A stretch of 5,047 bases of DNA from Chloroflexota bacterium (GTDB lineage: Bacteria > Chloroflexota > Anaerolineae > Promineifilales > Promineifilaceae): NCBI GenBank assembly GCA_024278255.1, contig JAJRTP010000411.1, forward strand, positions 1 through 5,047, read 5' to 3'. Position 1 is the first letter of the stretch. The number at the start of each line of letters is the position of its first letter. The position numbers and the translations under genes are program-made. The notes beneath the pieces are model-generated. The model made no database searches, was not told where the DNA came from, and saw only the letters and a list, made by a program, of their open reading frames with translations. Positions 1-4,515 of the stretch are shown here, one piece after another.

Positions 1-1309
1 AGATGGCGCGTTGCAGCGCCTCCCAGAAGGCGTCGGCATTGTAATCGTTAAAGGTGAAGCCGGTTTCCCCTTCCAGGACGGTATCGGCCAGGCCGCCGGT
101 GGCCCGCACGACGGGAATGCTGCCGTAACGCATGGCAATCAACTGCCCCAGACCGCACGGCTCGAATAGGGAGGGCATCAGAAAGATGTCGCTGCCGGCG
201 TAGATGAGGGGGGCTAGTTGCGCGTCGTAGGCCAGGACGGCCCGCATTTTGTGGGGGTAGAGGGATTCCAGATGGGCGAACATGGCTTCGTAACGGCCGT
301 CGCCCGTCCCTAAAACCACAAATTGAGCGTCGCCGGCGTAGCTGCGCATGAGCAAATCCACCACATGTCCGGTGATGTCCAGCCCTTTTTGCCAATCCAG
401 CCGCGTGACCATTGCCACCAGGGGGATGTTGTCCCTTTGGGGCAGGTTGAGGCGGGCTTGCAGGGCGCGGCGGTTTTCCTGTCGTTTGTCCAGGCTTTCT
501 GCGTCGAAATGGTGGGGGATACGGCCGTCGGTCATTGGGTTCCACACCCCATAATCCAGGCCGTTCAGGATGCCGTGCAAATCAAAATGGCGGTGGCGCA
601 GCAGGCCGTCCAGGCCGGCTCCGCCCGCTTCCGTCATAATCTCGCGGGCATAGGTGGGGCTGACGGTGTTCAGCATGGTGGCGTGATAGATGCCCCGCGC
701 CATAAAGTTGACCTCGCCATACGCCTCCTCGCTCAAGGAAAAGGTCTGGATGCCCAGATAATCGAATACACCCCAGGGTGCTTTTCCCTGGTGGGCCAGA
801 TTATGAATGGTGAAAATGGTGGAAATGCCGCGGAACCAATCATCCCCTTGCCCGGTTGTAGCCAGCCAGGTGAGGGCGGGCGCGGTGTGCCAATCGTGGG
901 CGTGGACGATGTCCGGCTGCCAATCCAGGGCGCGGGTCAATTCCAGTGCCGCCCGGCTGAAGAAGGCGAAGCGGTAGGGATCGTCCTGGTAGCCGTAGAT
1001 TTGCGGCCGGTTGAACAGGCTTTGCTCGGCGATGAAGTAGATGGGTACGTCGCTGTGGGGCAGACGGCCGTGATACACCCCTGCCTGCAACGTACCAAAT
1101 CCCAATGGGACGGGCAGGCTGTCCGGCAGCGGTTCCACACCGGGATAGCCGGCCTCGATGGCCTGATAAGCGGGCATAGCCACGCGCACATCATGCCCCA
1201 TCTGACGCAGCGCTTTGGGCAGCGAGCCGACCACGTCGCCCAGGCCGCCAGTTTTGGCAAATGGGGCTACTTCTGCGCTGAGGAATAGTATTTTGAGTGA
1301 ATCATTCAT
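1..1309 (-). CDS. glgA: Glycogen synthase (ADP-glucose type, GT5), C-terminus cut by window edge
   Basis: Transfers glucose from a nucleotide sugar (ADP-glucose in bacterial GlgA) to the non-reducing end of a growing alpha-1,4-glucan; cytoplasmic, glycogen synthesis. The frame is open from ATG 1309-1307 to the left edge, about 436 codons; E. coli GlgA has 477, so roughly the last 45-60 residues are outside. GT-B fold in order: the N-terminal nucleotide-sugar loop KTGGLGDV (residues 19-26), HAHDWHTA (136-143), IHNLAHQG (168-175), NTVSPTYA (214-221), GILNGLDY (246-253), then the C-terminal Rossmann half with TRLDWQKGLD (302-311, carrying the conserved Arg303 and Lys308), LGTGD (333-337), and LFEPCGLGQL (381-390, catalytic-site Glu383), followed by RATGGLADTV. 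No internal stop or frameshift. It is divergent from the racemase gene, with 111 nt between the two starts. The family call is near certain; the donor sugar is inferred from family. Confidence 0.96.
   Translation of the reverse strand, partial: MNDSLKILFLSAEVAPFAKTGGLGDVVGSLPKALRQMGHDVRVAMPAYQAIEAGYPGVEPLPDSLPVPLGFGTLQAGVYHGRLPHSDVPIYFIAEQSLFNRPQIYGYQDDPYRFAFFSRAALELTRALDWQPDIVHAHDWHTAPALTWLATTGQGDDWFRGISTIFTIHNLAHQGKAPWGVFDYLGIQTFSLSEEAYGEVNFMARGIYHATMLNTVSPTYAREIMTEAGGAGLDGLLRHRHFDLHGILNGLDYGVWNPMTDGRIPHHFDAESLDKRQENRRALQARLNLPQRDNIPLVAMVTRLDWQKGLDITGHVVDLLMRSYAGDAQFVVLGTGDGRYEAMFAHLESLYPHKMRAVLAYDAQLAPLIYAGSDIFLMPSLFEPCGLGQLIAMRYGSIPVVRATGGLADTVLEGETGFTFNDYNADAFWEALQRAI
293..300. repeat. 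ACGGCCGT palindrome, copy 1
   Basis: Perfect octamer inside glgA (minus-strand codons xAC GGC CGT). The 40 nt on the left hold 17 G and 6 C; the 40 nt on the right hold 9 G and 15 C. Confidence 0.7.
521..528. repeat. ACGGCCGT palindrome, copy 2
   Basis: Perfect octamer inside glgA (xAC GGC CGT). Left 40 nt: 15 G, 7 C. Right 40 nt: 9 G, 14 C. Confidence 0.7.
1064..1071. repeat. ACGGCCGT palindrome, copy 3
   Basis: Perfect octamer inside glgA (xAC GGC CGT). Left 40 nt: 18 G, 7 C. Right 40 nt: 7 G, 15 C. Confidence 0.7.
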
Positions 1310-1320
1310 GAGGCGTATTG

Positions 1321-1325
1321 TCCTT
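1321..1325 (-). promoter_or_regulatory. Probable ribosome binding site of glgA
   Basis: On the minus strand the sequence reads TTAAGGA upstream of the glgA ATG. The AAGGA core lies 11 nt from the start, slightly longer than the usual optimum. No better in-frame start exists near it, and the conserved KTGGL motif falls at residue 19, as expected for GlgA, which supports the ATG at 1309. Confidence 0.55.
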
Positions 1326-1335
1326 AATTTGGGGC

Positions 1336-1363
1336 AGGTTGCAAGTTGCAGGTTGCCGGTAAC
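1336..1363. repeat. Degenerate heptamer tandem array in divergent intergenic region
   Basis: Four consecutive 7-nt units: AGGTTGC (1336-1342), AAGTTGC (1343-1349), AGGTTGC (1350-1356) and the decayed CGGTAAC (1357-1363). It sits in the 111-nt gap between the divergent glgA and racemase starts. It resembles the short tandemly repeated heptamers (STRR) described in filamentous cyanobacteria. Whether it has a function or is slippage debris cannot be told from one copy. Confidence 0.7.
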
Positions 1364-1376
1364 TTTTGACCCGCCA

Positions 1377-1408
1377 CCTTGCCCCTTTGCCCCTCTGCCA
1401 CTCTGCCC
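1377..1408. repeat. Degenerate octamer tandem array, pyrimidine-rich
   Basis: Four consecutive 8-nt units: CCTTGCCC, CTTTGCCC, CTCTGCCA and CTCTGCCC, with a constant TGCC core. The array ends immediately before TAAAAT (1409-1414), so any promoter for the racemase has its -35 zone inside the repeat. Unit length differs from the heptamer array 13 nt away, so these are two independent arrays. Confidence 0.72.
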
Positions 1409-1419
1409 TAAAATAGGAG
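1387..1419 (+). promoter_or_regulatory. Possible sigma70-like promoter abutting the racemase start
   Basis: TAAAAT (1409-1414) matches a -10 box at five of six positions. TTGCCC (1387-1392), within the octamer array, is a weak -35 at 16-nt spacing. Transcription would begin at about 1420-1422, at or next to the ATG at 1421, giving a leaderless or nearly leaderless mRNA. The only Shine-Dalgarno-like string, AGGAG (1415-1419), is 1 nt from this ATG, too close for normal use. The alternative is that AGGAG serves the in-frame ATG at 1436, 16 nt away, which is too far. Prediction by eye only. Confidence 0.35.
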
Positions 1420-1420
1420 C

Positions 1421-2173
1421 ATGAACGAAAAACAGATGATTGGCGTGGTAGGCGGGGTGGGGCCATTTGCCGGGGTAGATTTGTTGCGCAAAATTGCGGA
1501 GCAGACGGAAGCGGCCAGGGATCAGGATCACCTGCCTATCCTGAGCATTTCTTATCCGGGGCCGATTGGTGACCGTACGGAATATCTGCTGGGGCGGGAA
1601 CCGGTCAATCCGGCGTATGCCATCGCTGAGCAGTTGCGGCTGCTGTCCCGGATGGGAGCAACAACAGCCGGGATTCCCTGCAACACGGCCCACGCGCCTC
1701 GTATTTTTGACGTGATTCGGGCGGAAACGGCCGATTTACCGGTGCGCCTGCTGCATATGATCGAGGAGGTCGGCCGTTTTTTGCAGACGCATTATCCACA
1801 GGTGGCGCGGGTGGGCATTTTGTCTACGGTTGGGACGTATCAGGCTGAGGTGTATCCGCAGGTATTGGAGGGGGTGGGGTTTACGGCCGTGACGCCCCCC
1901 TTCGATCTGCTGCAAAGCCGCATCCACCCAGCCATCTACGACGCCAGCTACGGCATCAAAGCCCAAAACCCCGTCACCGAGCGGGCGCGAGCCGATTTGC
2001 TGGCTGGCGTGGCTGTCCTGCAAGAAGCCGGGGCGCAGGCCATCATCCTGGGCTGCACGGAAATCCCCCTGGCTATTCCCGAATCCCGCATCGGCGATAC
2101 GATTATGATTGACCCGACGCTGATTCTGGCGCGGGCGTTGATTTTGGCCGCGGGTGGGAGGGTGAAGGGGTGA
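1421..2173 (+). CDS. Aspartate/glutamate racemase family protein (RacX/YgeA-like)
   Basis: A cofactor-independent amino acid racemase of the Asp/Glu/hydantoin racemase superfamily, expected to interconvert L- and D-amino acids in the cytoplasm through two opposed cysteines. Both are present in their motifs: GIPCNTAH with Cys87 and LGCTEIPL with Cys212. The N-terminal IGVVGGVGP (residues 7-15) is the family's opening strand and loop; PVTERAR (184-190) is also typical. At 250 residues it is full length (family about 230-250). Substrate cannot be read from sequence; YgeA-type members have broad specificity rather than being strict aspartate enzymes. It is the first gene of a probable two-gene plus-strand unit with the P1-family peptidase 56 nt downstream. 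ATG 1421 is used here; ATG 1436 (Met6, just before the first strand) is an alternative start. Confidence 0.9.
   Translation: MNEKQMIGVVGGVGPFAGVDLLRKIAEQTEAARDQDHLPILSISYPGPIGDRTEYLLGREPVNPAYAIAEQLRLLSRMGATTAGIPCNTAHAPRIFDVIRAETADLPVRLLHMIEEVGRFLQTHYPQVARVGILSTVGTYQAEVYPQVLEGVGFTAVTPPFDLLQSRIHPAIYDASYGIKAQNPVTERARADLLAGVAVLQEAGAQAIILGCTEIPLAIPESRIGDTIMIDPTLILARALILAAGGRVKG
1883..1890. repeat. ACGGCCGT palindrome, copy 4
   Basis: Perfect octamer inside the racemase gene (plus-strand codons ACG GCC GTx). The sharpest flank contrast in the window: left 40 nt 20 G, 4 C; right 40 nt 7 G, 19 C. Confidence 0.7.
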
Positions 2174-2179
2174 CAAGGT

Positions 2180-2216
2180 GACTTTCGACTACTCGACTAC
2201 AAGACTGAGGGACTAC
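2180..2216. repeat. Degenerate octamer tandem array (GACT core) between racemase and peptidase genes
   Basis: Five GACT cores at 2180, 2187, 2195, 2203 and 2211, spaced 7, 8, 8 and 8 nt. The clearest units are CGACTA (2186 and 2194), AGACTG (2202) and GGACTA (2210). The array fills most of the 56-nt gap between the two plus-strand genes and ends just before the peptidase Shine-Dalgarno. The 8-mer ACTCGACT of this array recurs at 3337-3344, inside the last codons of the peptidase gene. Confidence 0.68.
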
Positions 2217-2220
2217 CGGT

Positions 2221-2227
2221 AAGGAGG
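2221..2227 (+). promoter_or_regulatory. Strong Shine-Dalgarno of the P1-family peptidase; favours the second ATG
   Basis: AAGGAGG is a full anti-16S match. Two adjacent ATG codons follow, at 2230 (2 nt after the motif) and 2233 (5 nt after). The normal spacing range favours 2233, which removes one methionine from the protein. Confidence 0.8.
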
Positions 2228-2229
2228 AA

Positions 2230-3354
2230 ATGATGCCGCGAATCAGAGAATTGGGAATTTATGAAGGGCAGTTACCGGCGGGGCCGTTAAATGGGATTAC
2301 GGATGTGCCGGGAGTGGCAGTAGGGCATTACACGTTGCATGAAGGGGAGGGGGAATGGACGGGGCACGGCCCGTTTCGCACGGGGGTGACGCTGATTTTG
2401 CCGCATGAGGGGAATTTGTATGAGGAGAAGGTGACGGCCGTAACCCACACCATCAACGGCTTCGGCAAAGTGTACGGCTTCGAGCAGGTGCGGGAACTGG
2501 GCACACTGGAAACGCCTATTGCCCTGACCGGCACGCTCAACGTTCCCCGCGTGGCGGACGCGCTGATGACCCTGGCGATTGAGCAGAATCCGTACATCGG
2601 CCTGGGCTGGGCGGCGTCGGGGCGCAAGGGGTATGCCAGTGTCAATCCGCTGGTGGGGGAGACGAGCGACGGCTTTTTGAGCGACATGCAGGCCCGGCCC
2701 ATCGGTCTGGCAGAGGTGCGGGCGGCGCTGGCAGACGCTTCGACCGGCCCGGTGGCGGAGGGCGTGGTGGGCGCGGGAACGGGGACAAGCTGCTATGGCT
2801 GGAAGGGGGGCATCGGCACGGCCAGCCGGAAGCTGCCCAGGCGGTGGGGCGGTTTTACGGTGGGGGCACTGGTGCAGAGTAATTTTGGCGCGCCGCAGGA
2901 GTTGACAATTTGCGGGGTTCCGGTGGGGCGGGTGTTACGGCCGTCCACCTACAAACCCCGTCCCGAAGACGGCTCCATCATGATCGTTCTGGCGACGGAC
3001 GCGCCGCTGGATACCCGGCAGTTGGGCCGCCTCTGCCGTCGGGCCGCTTTTGGCCTGGCCCGTACCGGCAGCACCTGTCACGGGGGCAGCGGCGATTTTG
3101 TCATCGCTTTCAGCACGACGAACCGCATCCCAGATCGGCCGGAAACTTTAGCTGTGCAGAAGGAAGCATTTTACGAGCAGCCGGTGATGAGCCAGTTCTC
3201 TTTGGCCGTCATCGAGTCCGTCGAGGAAGCGATTTACAACAGCCTACTCATGGCCCATACCGTCGTCGGCCGGGATGGGAATATGCGGGTAGGGTTGCCG
3301 GCAGATGAGGTGGTGGAGGTTGTGGGTGATTCAGTAACTCGACTCTTAAATTGA
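2230..3354 (+). CDS. P1-family (S58, DmpA/BapA-like) self-processing aminopeptidase
   Basis: Ntn-type hydrolase related to L-aminopeptidase/D-esterase DmpA and beta-peptidyl aminopeptidase BapA, which release N-terminal residues from peptides, amides or beta-peptides. Motifs: GPLNGITDVPGVAVGH (residues 18-33), the family N-terminus; LTGTLNVPRVADAL (99-112); GAGTGTSCYGWKGGIGTASR (181-200); LVQSNFG with Asn218, matching the oxyanion Asn of DmpA; DGSIMIVLATDAPL with Gly248-Ser249, matching the DmpA autocleavage point Gly249/Ser250, where Ser becomes the beta-subunit nucleophile; and GGSGD (285-289), matching the Ser/acidic pair downstream. Length 374 equals DmpA (about 375). It has no signal peptide, so it is probably cytoplasmic. 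It lies downstream of the racemase, probably co-transcribed, suggesting metabolism of D-amino acids or odd peptides. Natural substrates of this family are mostly unknown. The true start may be 2233. Confidence 0.93.
   Translation: MMPRIRELGIYEGQLPAGPLNGITDVPGVAVGHYTLHEGEGEWTGHGPFRTGVTLILPHEGNLYEEKVTAVTHTINGFGKVYGFEQVRELGTLETPIALTGTLNVPRVADALMTLAIEQNPYIGLGWAASGRKGYASVNPLVGETSDGFLSDMQARPIGLAEVRAALADASTGPVAEGVVGAGTGTSCYGWKGGIGTASRKLPRRWGGFTVGALVQSNFGAPQELTICGVPVGRVLRPSTYKPRPEDGSIMIVLATDAPLDTRQLGRLCRRAAFGLARTGSTCHGGSGDFVIAFSTTNRIPDRPETLAVQKEAFYEQPVMSQFSLAVIESVEEAIYNSLLMAHTVVGRDGNMRVGLPADEVVEVVGDSVTRLLN
2434..2441. repeat. ACGGCCGT palindrome, copy 5
   Basis: Perfect octamer inside the peptidase gene (ACG GCC GTx). 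Left 40 nt: 16 G, 3 C. Right 40 nt: 8 G, 14 C. Confidence 0.7.
2937..2944. repeat. ACGGCCGT palindrome, copy 6
   Basis: Perfect octamer inside the peptidase gene, in the third codon phase (xxA CGG CCG Txx). Left 40 nt: 19 G, 5 C. Right 40 nt: 6 G, 17 C. Confidence 0.7.
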
Positions 3355-3442
3355 CATAACGAATTGTATATGCTCGAACGAAATCAAACAAATTTTTCGA
3401 GAGCAAGCCACTCCCGTTCCCGGCGAATGAGTATGTTGCATC
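3355..3442. other. AT-rich part of convergent intergenic region, no gene seen
   Basis: Noticeably richer in A+T than the flanking genes, especially 3355-3400. It contains only a weak imperfect inverted repeat, CTCGAA (3373-3378) with TTCGAG (3396-3401) and a 17-nt loop. I see no reading frame, RNA gene or promoter worth calling. Confidence 0.5.
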
Positions 3443-3475
3443 AAGTCCCCGGCACTTCCAAAGTGCCGGGGACTT
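3443..3475. terminator. Perfect 15-bp hairpin between convergent genes (bidirectional terminator or palindromic repeat)
   Basis: The arms AAGTCCCCGGCACTT (3443-3457) and AAGTGCCGGGGACTT (3461-3475) are exact reverse complements around a CCA loop. It lies 88 nt after the peptidase stop and 12 nt after the stop of the opposite-strand gene, the natural place for a shared terminator. Against a standard intrinsic terminator, no T-tract follows on either strand: TGGAAAGC on plus, GATGCAAC on minus. A dispersed palindromic (REP-like) element is the alternative. Confidence 0.65.
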
Positions 3476-3487
3476 TGGAAAGCGCAT

Positions 3488-4477
3488 TTACTCTTCGATA
3501 ATAGAATCGGCTTTGTCCACCAATTCTTGCGGGATGGCCGCTCCTTGTTCTGTGGCCGCCGCCGGATTCACCGTCAGCAAAACAGCGTCCTGAATCTGAA
3601 TCTCAGCCGAGGCCAGGTCTAAATCACCCTTGAGGAAACTGACCAGCAAATCACCCGAATCCAGTCCTTCCTGGTAAGGATCGATGCCAAAAGCCGCGGC
3701 CGCGCCGCGTGGCGGCATGGAAGCGCTGGTTCCCACCAACAGCAAACCATTGTCATTGGCAACCTGCACGATGGCTTCAAAGCCGGACGTGACTGTATTA
3801 TCACTAATGGCTAAAAAGGCGTCAATATTGCGGGCGGCCAGAGCTTCAGCGGCCGTTTGCAGTTCATTACTGTTGCTCACCGTGGCCACTTCCAACGTCA
3901 GCCCCATCTTGTCCGCCTCATCCTGAGCCAATTCTGCCAGGTAGACAGAATTGGCCTCGGCCGGATTGTAGATCAGGCCAATGGTTTGCGCATCCGGCTT
4001 GATTTCCTTGATCAAAGCCATCGAATCGGCCACAGGGTCGAGCAGTTGGTTGCCCAACACCCAGGCGGGATGATCATCCGGGGCATTGGCAATACCGGCG
4101 GCATACGGATTGCTCACGCCATTGAAAATGATGGGCGGATTTTCCGCATCTTTCGTGGCGTTATAGGCGGCCTGTAACGCCGGTGTGGTGGTGGCGACGA
4201 TGACGTCTACCCCCTCATCCACAAATTGCTGGGCGATGGTGTTCAGCGTAGCCATGTCTCCTTCAGCGTTCCCTTCAATAATTTCCAGGTTTTCTCCTTC
4301 CACGTAACCGGCTTCCGCCAGCTTGTCCTTCACGCCCTGCTGAATGGCGTCCAGAGAAGGATGGCTGACGATGGTCATCATCCCCACAACGACTTTCTCA
4401 TCTTGGGGTTCCGCTGACTGGCAGCCAACCCCTACCAAAACCAATAAGACCAATAGAACTGCCAATTTCTTGAACAT
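3488..4477 (-). CDS. ABC transporter substrate-binding lipoprotein (TrpX-like, ABC_sub_bind family)
   Basis: Extracytoplasmic binding protein that delivers a small ligand to an ABC importer. The N-terminus has MFKK, a hydrophobic stretch (residues 5-18) and a lipobox ending GVGC, so Cys19 is the probable lipidated residue. The rest fits the COG2984/TrpX type-1 periplasmic-binding fold: VVVGMMTIVSHPSLD (29-43), IVATTTPALQAA (93-104), IIFNGVSNPYAAG (116-128), IGLIYNPAEANS (166-177), AISDNTVTS (223-231), and the C-terminal GIDPYQEG and IPQELV segments. Length 329 is typical, and the protein is strongly acidic. Relatives include the streptococcal tryptophan-linked TrpX, but the ligand here is unknown. 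It follows the ABC ATPase gene by 38 nt on the same strand, so one operon is likely. Ends at a TAA 12 nt from the hairpin. Confidence 0.93.
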   Translation of the reverse strand: MFKKLAVLLVLLVLVGVGCQSAEPQDEKVVVGMMTIVSHPSLDAIQQGVKDKLAEAGYVEGENLEIIEGNAEGDMATLNTIAQQFVDEGVDVIVATTTPALQAAYNATKDAENPPIIFNGVSNPYAAGIANAPDDHPAWVLGNQLLDPVADSMALIKEIKPDAQTIGLIYNPAEANSVYLAELAQDEADKMGLTLEVATVSNSNELQTAAEALAARNIDAFLAISDNTVTSGFEAIVQVANDNGLLLVGTSASMPPRGAAAAFGIDPYQEGLDSGDLLVSFLKGDLDLASAEIQIQDAVLLTVNPAAATEQGAAIPQELVDKADSIIEE

Positions 4478-4483
4478 AAAAAG

Positions 4484-4490
4484 CCTCCTT
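4484..4490 (-). promoter_or_regulatory. Shine-Dalgarno of the substrate-binding protein gene
   Basis: The minus strand reads AAGGAGG, then CTTTTT (6 nt), then ATG. This is an optimal site and fixes the start at 4477, which also places the signal peptide correctly. Its strength fits a binding protein made in excess over the ATPase encoded upstream. Confidence 0.88.
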
Positions 4491-4515
4491 TCAGGATGAA
4501 GGACAACGGGCTGCT

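Noticed and set aside
323..1288. 321-codon open frame on the plus strand opposite glgA
   Set aside because: It lies wholly antisense to a clearly conserved GlgA frame, has no recognisable family features, and such frames arise readily opposite G+C-rich genes.
1736..2176. 146-codon minus-strand frame opposite the racemase gene
   Set aside because: Antisense shadow of a gene with both catalytic cysteine motifs; composition (His, Gln, Arg-rich) is that of a non-coding frame.
2910..3308. 132-codon plus-strand frame inside the peptidase gene
   Set aside because: Out-of-frame overlap with the conserved C-terminal half of the peptidase; no frameshift is needed because the peptidase frame is intact.
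3373..3401. Imperfect inverted repeat CTCGAA/TTCGAG after the peptidase gene
   Set aside because: Only 6 bp with a 17-nt AT-rich loop and no following T-tract; likely chance, and the 15-bp hairpin downstream is a far better candidate.
3696..3703. GCGGCCGC as another copy of the iterated palindrome
   Set aside because: It shares the CGGCCG core but lacks the A/T flanks that distinguish the enriched octamer; counted only among the 16 core hexamers.
3857..4177. 106-codon plus-strand frame opposite the binding-protein gene
   Set aside because: Shadow of the substrate-binding protein; no start context or family resemblance.
4478..4515. T-box or other riboswitch ahead of the TrpX-like gene
   Set aside because: The 38-nt gap is far too short and shows only a Shine-Dalgarno; any such leader would have to lie beyond the right edge.
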